NCBI GenBank assembly: GCA_902515775.1
Contig: CABXVU010000009.1
Span: 1 to 60,847 of the forward strand
DNA length: 60,847 nucleotides
Direction: 5' to 3'
Source of the DNA: an uncultured SAR86 cluster bacterium
GTDB taxonomy: Bacteria; Pseudomonadota; Gammaproteobacteria; Magnimaribacterales; D2472
The stretch's first letter is position 1; each line of letters begins with the position of its first letter. This document shows positions 34,341 to 41,156 of the stretch, one piece after another. Below the pieces are notes generated by a model. That model was not told the origin of the DNA and ran no database searches. It saw only the letters and a program-made list of their open reading frames with translations. A program made the translations under genes and the position numbers.

Positions 34341-34448
34341 GATTGTTTTCTTTTCATGAATAATGCTTTAAAATCCACTTCAATGTTATCTCTCAACAAT
34401 TCATTTCTCAGATCAAGTTTACTTTGATTAATACCTCTCTTAATACTT

Positions 34449-34464
34449 AAGGTCTCTAGTTATC
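34449..34464 (+). promoter_or_regulatory. Shine-Dalgarno and non-canonical AUC start of infC
   Basis: AAGG at 34449-34452 lies nine bases before ATC at 34462-34464, in frame with infC. Family alignment requires the protein to begin near here, and no ATG, GTG or TTG exists in frame between this point and the ATG at 34522, which is too far in. In E. coli infC starts with AUU, and IF3 represses its own translation by rejecting such codons; AUC would work the same way. The rest of the 121-base gap before infC shows no clear promoter. Confidence 0.75.
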
Positions 34465-34989
34465 GCTTCGAAGAAAAAATCTACGACTCCTATAAATAAC
34501 AAAATCTATGCAAAAGAGGTAATGTTGATTGATTCTGATGGAGAAAAAATAGGATTGCTTCCAATTGATGAAGCTTTAGGTGAGGCGGAGAAAAAGAATC
34601 TTGATTTAGTTCAGGTTTCTTCGTCTGATGCTCATCCAGTCGTCTGCAAAATTTTAGATTTTGGTAAATTCCAATTCGAAAAGAAAAAAAGCATTGGTGG
34701 AACAAAAAAACCAAAAAAACAATCTTTAAAAGAGATTAAATTTCGTCCAACCACTGATATAGGGGATTACAATATTAAATTAAAAAAGATAAAAAGCTTT
34801 ATTAATGATGGAGATAAGACTAAAATCAGCGTTCGATTTAGAGGTAGGGAGATATTAAATAGTAATTTAGGACTCGATCTCTTAAATCGTTTGAGGGAAG
34901 ATCTGCAAGATATTGCGCAAGTTGACCAAGAGCCATCACTTGAGGGAAGGCAGTTATTAATGGTTCTTTCGCAAATAAGAAAGAAATAA
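34462..34989 (+). CDS. infC: Translation initiation factor IF-3
   Basis: IF3 keeps ribosomal subunits apart and checks the start codon. Beginning at ATC 34462 gives 175 residues (E. coli has 180). The N-terminal domain reads '[20 protein letters not shown]', matching E. coli 'NRINGEIRAQEVRL', and about half of this would be lost if the first ATG (34522) were used. The linker is lysine-rich. The C-terminal domain has '[19 protein letters not shown]', '[11 protein letters not shown]' and ends '[10 protein letters not shown]'. It leads the infC-rpmI-rplT-pheS-pheT-ihfA series. thrS, which precedes infC in enterics, is not here. Confidence 0.95.
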   Translation: MASKKKSTTPINNKIYAKEVMLIDSDGEKIGLLPIDEALGEAEKKNLDLVQVSSSDAHPVVCKILDFGKFQFEKKKSIGGTKKPKKQSLKEIKFRPTTDIGDYNIKLKKIKSFINDGDKTKISVRFRGREILNSNLGLDLLNRLREDLQDIAQVDQEPSLEGRQLLMVLSQIRKK

Positions 34990-34991
34990 TT

Positions 34992-35189
34992 ATGGGATAT
35001 AAATTAAAAACACATTCAAGCGCAAAAAAACGTTTCAAGACTACTGGCAGTGGCCTAAAAAGAAGAAGTGCTTCCCGCGCACATATCTTGACTAAGCAAA
35101 CCACAAAAAGAAAGCGCCATAATCGTGGAATGATTAAGATGGCTGATGAGACAAAAAAAATAGCTCAAAAACTTTTATATAATATTTAA
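34992..35189 (+). CDS. rpmI: 50S ribosomal protein L35
   Basis: A 65-residue basic protein with the L35 pattern: '[18 protein letters not shown]' at the N-terminus, then '[20 protein letters not shown]' and 'HNRG'. It is a small component of the large subunit. The ATG at 34992 is two bases after the infC stop, and rplT begins five bases after its end. In E. coli this operon is repressed by L20 binding to the leader of rpmI; the two-base gap here leaves no separate leader, so any such site must lie within infC. Confidence 0.95.
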   Translation: MGYKLKTHSSAKKRFKTTGSGLKRRSASRAHILTKQTTKRKRHNRGMIKMADETKKIAQKLLYNI

Positions 35190-35194
35190 AGATC

Positions 35195-35542
35195 ATGCCA
35201 AGAGTTACTAAAGCTTTAGCTGCAAAAGCAAAACATAAGAAAATCTTAAAAGCGACTAAGGGACACTATGGTGCAAGAAGTAGGTTATTTAGAACTGCTA
35301 AACAATCTAACATAAAAGCTCTTCAATATGCTTTTAGAGATAGAAGAAATAAGAAGCGAACCTTCCGATCATTATGGATTTCAAGAATCTCTGCAGCATT
35401 AATTCCGTCAGAAGTTTCCTATAGTAAATTTATCAATCAACTTTCTCAGGCAAACATAAAGTTAAACAGAAAATCTCTTGCCGGCATTGCATTTTCCGAC
35501 CCGGATACTTTTAAGAAAATAGTAGAAAAAGTCAGGTTATAA
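35195..35542 (+). CDS. rplT: 50S ribosomal protein L20
   Basis: A 115-residue, strongly basic protein matching L20: 'MPRVTKALAAKAKHKKILKATKGHYGARSRLFRTAKQ' in outline, 'ALQYAFRDRRNKKRTFRSLWISRI', then the globular end 'RKSLAGIAFSDPDTFKKIVEKV'. L20 is needed early in 50S assembly and in E. coli is also the translational repressor of rpmI-rplT. pheS starts seven bases downstream, so ribosomal and PheRS genes form one transcript. Confidence 0.96.
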   Translation: MPRVTKALAAKAKHKKILKATKGHYGARSRLFRTAKQSNIKALQYAFRDRRNKKRTFRSLWISRISAALIPSEVSYSKFINQLSQANIKLNRKSLAGIAFSDPDTFKKIVEKVRL

Positions 35543-35549
35543 TGTACTC

Positions 35550-36533
35550 ATGCAAATCCCTCAGGATTTAATTGAAACAGCCGCGCTAAAATTAAAATCC
35601 GTTCAATCAGAGGCTGAATTCTTTCAACTAAGAGCTCAGTATCTTGGTAAAAGGTCCTTTGTAGTTTCTTCTTTCTCTATGCTAAGAGATCTTAAGTCAG
35701 ATGAAAAAGTAATTGCTGCAAAGGAATTGAATATCCTTAAAAATGACTTAACAAAATTATTTGAAGCTGCCTTAAAAGAAATGGAGGGTATAAGTGATAT
35801 TGAAAAATTAGACGTAACACTTCCAGCTGATCCATTTTTAGTTGGCTCAGAGCATCCAATAACTAAAATTTCACAAAAAATTATTAACTATTTTTCTCCC
35901 CTAAATTATAAAATTTTTTCTGGTAATGAAATTGAAACAGACTTCTATAATTTTGAAGCACTAAATTTTCCAGAAAATCATCCTGCAAGGCAAATGCATG
36001 ATACCTTTTATCTCAATTCAAAAAGTAAATCAGAATATTTGTTAAGAACCCATACCTCAAATACCCAAATCCATGCAATGCTGTCTGAGGATTTACCTCT
36101 GTATATGCTTTCTCCTGGAAGAGTCTTTCGGTGTGATTCTGATACAACCCATCTTCCGATGTTTACTCAGATTGAAGGTTTGGTAGTAGATGAAGAAATT
36201 ACATTTGGAGATTTAAAAGGGATCCTGATTGCTTTCATAGAAGACTTCTTTAATGAAAAAATGGACGTTAGGTTTAGACCCTCATATTTTCCTTTTACAG
36301 AACCTTCAGCTGAAGTAGATATAAAATTCGGAAGCAAGGGATGGCTAGAAATTTTAGGTTGCGGAATGGTTCATCCAAATGTTCTTAGCGGATGTAATAT
36401 TGATACTAAAAAATTTCGTGGTTTTGCCTTTGGCATGGGAGTTGAGCGCTTGGCAATGCTTTATTATGGCGTAACAGATATTAGAGAATTTTATTCTTCA
36501 AATTTAGACTTTTTAAATCAATTCCCTTCATGA
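35550..36533 (+). CDS. pheS: Phenylalanyl-tRNA synthetase alpha subunit
   Basis: The 327-residue catalytic subunit (the same length as in E. coli). An N-terminal coiled coil (about residues 1-85) is followed by the class II core: motif 1 region 'HPITKISQKIINYF', 'NFPENHPARQMHDTFYL', motif 2 'RVFRCDSDTTHLPMFTQIEGL', 'PFTEPSAEVDIKF', 'WLEILGCGMVHPNVL' and motif 3 'GFAFGMGVERLAMLYYGV'. It charges tRNA-Phe as an alpha2-beta2 complex with PheT. The stop overlaps pheT by four bases (ATGA). No leader-peptide attenuator of the pheM type is seen before it. Confidence 0.96.
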   Translation: MQIPQDLIETAALKLKSVQSEAEFFQLRAQYLGKRSFVVSSFSMLRDLKSDEKVIAAKELNILKNDLTKLFEAALKEMEGISDIEKLDVTLPADPFLVGSEHPITKISQKIINYFSPLNYKIFSGNEIETDFYNFEALNFPENHPARQMHDTFYLNSKSKSEYLLRTHTSNTQIHAMLSEDLPLYMLSPGRVFRCDSDTTHLPMFTQIEGLVVDEEITFGDLKGILIAFIEDFFNEKMDVRFRPSYFPFTEPSAEVDIKFGSKGWLEILGCGMVHPNVLSGCNIDTKKFRGFAFGMGVERLAMLYYGVTDIREFYSSNLDFLNQFPS

Positions 36534-38545
36534 AAATTCAATATTCATTTTTAAAGAATTTTCTTGATACAAGACTAAGCAAAAATAGATTAGTAGATGT
36601 TTTCACAAAAGTGGGCTTTGAATGTGAATTTGATGGAGATGTAATAGAATTTGATATAACTCCAAATCGAGGAGATGTGTTATCTCTTAAAGGATTGGAG
36701 AGAGAATTTCGTGCCCATCAAGCGAAAAAATTAAATAAAAAAATAGAAATTTCTAAACTAAGTTTAATTAAAGACCGCAAAATCATTAATCAAATTGATA
36801 GTTTTGGTTGTGGCAATTATCACCTAATGCTTATTGAAGGATTACAAAAAATAAAAAATCTAGACTCTAAAAAGTTGAAGTTTATTGAGTCTGCTGGAGT
36901 GCCTTTAATCCATCCCCTGGTCGACTTGGGTAATTATGTAATGTTGGAGATTGGTGCTCCAATGCATGTCTTTGACCTAGATAAGTTAGATTTACCCATT
37001 AATGTTAAATTTCCCAAATCAAATAATAATCCACTAAAAGTCATTGGAGGCGATTTAAAAGATATTCAATCATCCACATTAACTATCCAAGATCAATCTG
37101 GTATTCAAGCTATTGCTGGTATTATTGGAAGCGAAAGATCTTCAGTTTCATCTAATACATTTAATATAGCTGTAGAAGCAGCTTTTTTTGAACCCAATGT
37201 AATTGTTAATCAAGCCAGAAAATATGGTCTTGCAACTGATGCCTCGTATCGGTTTGAGCGAGGTGTAGATCCAGAAATTCAACAACTAGCTTTACAAAGA
37301 TATCTATTTCTATTAAATGAAATAACCACGTTTGATACAGTTAAGCTTTATCATTCAAAGTCTAAAACAATCAAAAAGAAAAAAGTAAGCCTAAATATAA
37401 GAAGATTTAATAATTTTTCTGGCCTTTTTATGAGAGTAAACCAAGCATGTTTGATATTAACAAACTTAGGTTTTGATATTGTGACCAAGAACTCAAAAAG
37501 TCTTTTATTTAATGTTCCCAGTCACAGATTTGATATTTGCCATGAAGAAGATTTATATGAGGAATTATTAAGGTGTTATGGGTATGACAATATTCCGATA
37601 TCGACACCTAAGGCTGGCCCAATTATCAAAAATAAAAAGGCCGATGTATTAAATAAACTGAAGATTGGATTCGTTCATGCCGGCTTTAAAGAGCTAATGC
37701 ATATGCCGTTTGTTTCAAAAGAATCTTTTCAAAAATTAAATTCTCAAAATTGGATTGCTGCTGAACTTCAAAATCCCATTAATGAAAATGAACCATTTCT
37801 TAGGGGAAGCCTTTTTCAATCTCTTTTTAGTGCAGTAAATAACAACGTAAAAAAAGGACATAGAAATATAAAAGCTTTTGAAGCCGGCAATGTATTTAAA
37901 AAAGAAAAAAGAGGTTTCGCACAAACCTTACACTTGTCTGGAATTATTTATAGTCATGAACTGCAGCAAGGATGGAGCGAGAAAAAGTTTATATATGATT
38001 TCTTTTCGTTAAAGGCTGAAATTTCTAAATTAATACAAACACTCGGCATACAAAATGCTGAATTTAATAAATCGACATCTTTAAGTCCTTTTAATAAAAA
38101 TGCATTAGATATATTTGTAGATAAACAGAAAATTGGTGTAATTGGAGAAATTGATCTTTCTATTACAGAAAAGTTAATAAAAAAAAATACTTTTGGGTTT
38201 GAAATTTATCCTGAAAAAATTTCATTACCTTTGAAGAATCCAAAAATTAAAAAGATAAGTAAGTTTCCTCTGTCAACGAGGGATATAAATATTCTTCTAG
38301 ATAAATCTTTTGTTTATCGAGATATTGAAAACGTTATGGCTCAGGGAGCAATTAAGAACCTATCCTCATTTCATCTTATTAATACTTTTGAAGGAAAAGA
38401 CATTCCAGAGGGCTTTGTAAGCTTTACATTAAGATTTACTTTTCAAAACAATAATAAATCCTTATTGGAGTCTGAAATCAATAGATCAATACAAATGATA
38501 TTGAAGCTTTTAGAAAAAAGATTGAATGCTAAAATAAGGTCATGA
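36530..38545 (+). CDS. pheT: Phenylalanyl-tRNA synthetase beta subunit lacking the EMAP/tRNA-binding domain
   Basis: A 671-residue beta subunit, against 795 in E. coli. The first 36 residues align normally ('MKIQYSFLKNFLDTRLSKN', 'VGFECEFDG'). The sequence then jumps directly to 'IEFDITPNRGDVLSLKGL', which in E. coli comes after the roughly 110-residue OB-fold EMAP/tRNA-binding domain. The later domains are kept: B3/B4 editing region, B5 ('FNVPSHRFDICHEEDLYEELLRCYGYDNIP' in outline), the pseudo-catalytic core, and the C-terminal anticodon-binding domain ('SKFPLSTRDINILLDKSF' to the end). The frame is intact through the junction, so this is a natural in-frame domain loss. Confidence 0.94.
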   Translation: MKIQYSFLKNFLDTRLSKNRLVDVFTKVGFECEFDGDVIEFDITPNRGDVLSLKGLEREFRAHQAKKLNKKIEISKLSLIKDRKIINQIDSFGCGNYHLMLIEGLQKIKNLDSKKLKFIESAGVPLIHPLVDLGNYVMLEIGAPMHVFDLDKLDLPINVKFPKSNNNPLKVIGGDLKDIQSSTLTIQDQSGIQAIAGIIGSERSSVSSNTFNIAVEAAFFEPNVIVNQARKYGLATDASYRFERGVDPEIQQLALQRYLFLLNEITTFDTVKLYHSKSKTIKKKKVSLNIRRFNNFSGLFMRVNQACLILTNLGFDIVTKNSKSLLFNVPSHRFDICHEEDLYEELLRCYGYDNIPISTPKAGPIIKNKKADVLNKLKIGFVHAGFKELMHMPFVSKESFQKLNSQNWIAAELQNPINENEPFLRGSLFQSLFSAVNNNVKKGHRNIKAFEAGNVFKKEKRGFAQTLHLSGIIYSHELQQGWSEKKFIYDFFSLKAEISKLIQTLGIQNAEFNKSTSLSPFNKNALDIFVDKQKIGVIGEIDLSITEKLIKKNTFGFEIYPEKISLPLKNPKIKKISKFPLSTRDINILLDKSFVYRDIENVMAQGAIKNLSSFHLINTFEGKDIPEGFVSFTLRFTFQNNNKSLLESEINRSIQMILKLLEKRLNAKIRS

Positions 38546-38820
38546 CTTTGACTAAAAAAGAACTAAGTTCAATATTAAAAAAAGAATTGAAGCTTTCATT
38601 TGATATATCTGACTCATTAGTAGATGAATTTTTTCAATCAATAAAAACAACCCTTAGATCTAAAAAAAATATTAAGCTATCTGGCTTTGGCTCTTTTGAA
38701 ACGTTTAGAACAAAAGAAAGAATGGGTAGAAATCCTAAGAGTATGGAAAATTTCAATATTCCATCTCATAATAAAGTTCGCTTTAGTCCTACTTCAAAAG
38801 CCAAGTATTTCTTGAATTAA
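38542..38820 (+). CDS. ihfA: Integration host factor alpha subunit
   Basis: A 92-residue HU/IHF-family protein: 'LTKKELSSILKKELKLSF' at the N-terminus, 'IKLSGFGSFETF' for the beta saddle and 'ERMGRNPKSMENFNIP', with the proline that intercalates between bases on the arm, then 'KVRFSPTSKAK'. With the beta subunit it bends DNA sharply at specific sites. Placement directly after pheT (4-base overlap) is the conserved gammaproteobacterial position of ihfA and decides alpha over HU. The arm region is somewhat divergent from E. coli IhfA (GRNPKTGEDI). Confidence 0.88.
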   Translation: MTLTKKELSSILKKELKLSFDISDSLVDEFFQSIKTTLRSKKNIKLSGFGSFETFRTKERMGRNPKSMENFNIPSHNKVRFSPTSKAKYFLN

Positions 38821-38823
38821 AAA

Positions 38824-39120
38824 ATGAAGAAACAGATACAAAATTTTAATAAATCTGATCTAGTAATCCATCTTTCAAGAAAATTTCCATCCTTGAATGA
38901 TGAAATAATTGCTGAAGGAATTGATTTAATACTTCAAGAAATAATTAATACTGTCGCATTAGATAATAGAGTCGAGATTAGAGGCTTTGGCTCATTTTCA
39001 AAAAAAACTATCAGACCAAGAAAATTTATTAACCCTAAGACAAAAGAGAAATCTTATTTAGGTGAAACAGCAATTATGCATTTCAAAGCATCCAAGAAGC
39101 TTCTGCATGCCCATGACTGA
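38824..39120 (+). CDS. ihfB: Integration host factor beta subunit
   Basis: A 98-residue HU/IHF-family protein with 'FNKSDLVIHLSRKFP' at the start, 'RVEIRGFGSFSKKTI' (E. coli IhfB has RIEIRGFGSF) and 'RKFINPKTKEKSYLGE' with the intercalating proline. 'IEIRGFGSF' is the beta-subunit form. It lies three bases after ihfA, whereas in most gammaproteobacteria ihfB follows rpsA (that place here is taken by tRNA-Leu). Both subunits are therefore made from one transcript. A divergent HU-type protein remains possible. Confidence 0.82.
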   Translation: MKKQIQNFNKSDLVIHLSRKFPSLNDEIIAEGIDLILQEIINTVALDNRVEIRGFGSFSKKTIRPRKFINPKTKEKSYLGETAIMHFKASKKLLHAHD

Positions 39121-39799
39121 TCCAAAAATAATTGTAGCTATTGATACTTTTGATCTTAAACAGGCTAATGCAATATTAGATCAACTTAATCCCGATCTTT
39201 GTCTAATTAAAATCGGAAGTGTGATTTTCAATGCTCTTGGAAAAGCATTTATTAAGCAAGCGTCTTCTATGGGATTTAAAATTTTTTTAGATTTAAAATT
39301 ACATGATATTCCAAATACTGTTCATGAAACAATTTTAGGCTTCATCGACTGCGAGATATATATGCTAACAGTGCATTTGTCAGGTGGTGAAAAGATGCTA
39401 AAGAAAGCTTTACTAGCATGTAAATCAATTAATGCAAAAGTGATCGGGGTATCAATACTCACAAGCTTAGAAGAGGAAGATTCATTGGCTTTATTTGATA
39501 ATAAGCTTGAAGATCAAATAACAAATTTATTCAAAATAGCTGTAAAAACCAATATTGACGGAATTGTTTGCTCGCCACATGAGTTAGAAATAGCAAACTC
39601 AATTTTAGGCTCTCATTCAATAAAAATTACACCAGGTATTAGGGATACAAAGTTAGAGGATGATCAAGTAAGGACTATGAGCGCAAAAGAAGCGATTGAG
39701 AGAGGCTCTACATTTTTAGTTATTGGCAGACCGATTACACAAGCTAAGAATATAGCTCAAGCACTTCAAAATTTTAATGATGCTATCGATGAAAAATAG
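39107..39799 (+). CDS. pyrF: Orotidine 5'-phosphate decarboxylase
   Basis: PyrF decarboxylates OMP to UMP, the last step of de novo pyrimidine synthesis. The 230-residue protein has 'IIVAIDTFDLKQANAI', 'LCLIKIGS', the catalytic Lys-Asp array in 'FKIFLDLKLHDIPNTVHE' (DLKxHDIPNT), 'VIGVSILTSL', 'GIVCSPHELEI', 'ITPGIRDTK' and 'VIGRPITQAKN'. I chose ATG 39107, seven bases after AAGAAG; ATG 39113 is also possible, and an in-frame ATG at 39062 lies too deep inside ihfB. It overlaps ihfB by 14 bases and pgi by about 11. Confidence 0.93.
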   Translation: MPMTDPKIIVAIDTFDLKQANAILDQLNPDLCLIKIGSVIFNALGKAFIKQASSMGFKIFLDLKLHDIPNTVHETILGFIDCEIYMLTVHLSGGEKMLKKALLACKSINAKVIGVSILTSLEEEDSLALFDNKLEDQITNLFKIAVKTNIDGIVCSPHELEIANSILGSHSIKITPGIRDTKLEDDQVRTMSAKEAIERGSTFLVIGRPITQAKNIAQALQNFNDAIDEK

Positions 39800-41156
39800 A
39801 TCTATTAAAAATATTTTCTTAGAGCTGAAGAAATTATCTAAGCATGATGCCAGCAAAAGATCACTTTCATTTAAATTTCAATCTGAATTCTTAAGTTATC
39901 AACCCTATCTCAAGGATTTTTCCTCACACCACTATAAATTATTTGATGAGCTTGCGCTTCAATTTGATCTTCAAGGCTCCATTAAACACCTTTTTGACGG
40001 AGAGATTGTTAACAAAACAGAAAATAGACAAGCTCTTCATCATCAATATCGCTCAAATCAAAAAGGGATAGAGTTTGATTTTAAAAAAATTACAGAGCCT
40101 TTTATCCAAAGGATTAAAAAAGATGGTTTTAAGAATATTATTACTTTCGGTATTGGGGGGTCATATGAAGGGCCAAAATTACTTCAAGAATTTACAAACA
40201 GGCAATCATTAAAATTAAATTACTATTTTGTATCTGGACCTGATAGAGATGAATTTAATTCAATATTAAAACCATTAAAAGGCCAAAAGAATTTTTATAT
40301 TTTTTCATCCAAATCGCTATCAACAGACGAAACATTGTTATGTTTAAAATGGCTAGGCAAAGAGAGAAATTCAATCAATTCAATGGTAATTACAGCAAAT
40401 TCAGACAAGGCAAATACCCTGGGCTTTCCAGAAGGCAGCATTTTAGCATTCCCTGAAACGATTGGAGGAAGGTACTCAATTTGGTCGCCAATATCTCTAA
40501 GTGCTGGACTAGAAAATAATTTTTTATTATTTTTAAAAGGTGGAGCAGCTGCAGATAAAATGATCCTAGGCACTTCAAATAAGGATAGGCAGTATCAAAA
40601 ATTTATTAAACTTTTAGCATTTTCAGATTTATGGTTTAGCAATTTTAAAAATAAGAAGAACAGAATTGTGCTTTCATATAACTGGAAATTACGATCTCTG
40701 TCTAATTACATTCAACAGCTTGAAATGGAGTCTCTTGGCAAGAAATCTAATCCTAGGTCTATGTTTAAAGAGACAGGACAGTCAATATTTGGAGGCTTTG
40801 GCTCTACTGCCCAACATTCATACTTTCAATTACTGCATCAAGGAACAGCAGATTTTTGTACGGATATTATTTATTCAGCTTCAAAAATGAGTCCCTTATT
40901 ATCTGCCCAAGCCCAAGGGCAAGCCTCTCTGCTTTCATCTCATTCAAATGAATCTAGTAATTTTCATGAAAAAACTAATAGTAATTCACCAGTGAATATC
41001 TTCCATTTAAATAAGTTATCTCTTGCTAGTCTTGGTTTTTTGTTGGCAACTTGGGAGCATCGTGTCTTCGTAACTTCTTGCATGTTACAAATCAATCCAT
41101 TCGATCAATATGGCGTTGCTGCAGGAAAAGTTATTACGAAAAAGTTTCTTTGTTAA
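39789..41156 (+). CDS. pgi: Glucose-6-phosphate isomerase, short and divergent
   Basis: A 455-residue isomerase from ATG 39789 (ATGs at 39777 and 39780 also possible), about 95 residues shorter than E. coli Pgi. Conserved landmarks are 'DGEIVNKTENRQALHHQYR', 'GGRYSIWSPISL', 'QLEMESLGK' with the catalytic Glu, 'FGGFGSTAQHSYFQLLHQGT' with the catalytic His, 'WEHRVFV' and 'NPFDQYGVAAGK' with the final catalytic Lys. The usual 'GIGGSDLGP' phosphate loop reads 'GIGGSYEGP', an unusual change. The enzyme interconverts glucose-6-phosphate and fructose-6-phosphate, upstream of the UDP-sugars used in the polysaccharide locus. uvrC begins at its stop codon. Confidence 0.9.
   Translation: MKNRSIKNIFLELKKLSKHDASKRSLSFKFQSEFLSYQPYLKDFSSHHYKLFDELALQFDLQGSIKHLFDGEIVNKTENRQALHHQYRSNQKGIEFDFKKITEPFIQRIKKDGFKNIITFGIGGSYEGPKLLQEFTNRQSLKLNYYFVSGPDRDEFNSILKPLKGQKNFYIFSSKSLSTDETLLCLKWLGKERNSINSMVITANSDKANTLGFPEGSILAFPETIGGRYSIWSPISLSAGLENNFLLFLKGGAAADKMILGTSNKDRQYQKFIKLLAFSDLWFSNFKNKKNRIVLSYNWKLRSLSNYIQQLEMESLGKKSNPRSMFKETGQSIFGGFGSTAQHSYFQLLHQGTADFCTDIIYSASKMSPLLSAQAQGQASLLSSHSNESSNFHEKTNSNSPVNIFHLNKLSLASLGFLLATWEHRVFVTSCMLQINPFDQYGVAAGKVITKKFLC

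Noticed and set aside
39062-39106. Upstream ATG at 39062 for pyrF
   Set aside because: It lies inside the ihfB coding frame and adds residues absent from PyrF; ATG 39107 has a spaced AAGAAG.
41051-41155. Upstream extension of uvrC into pgi (ATG 41051)
   Set aside because: The extra 35 residues are a frame shadow of pgi, and the UvrC family begins at the MALNLNQVPSTPG segment, that is ATG 41156.
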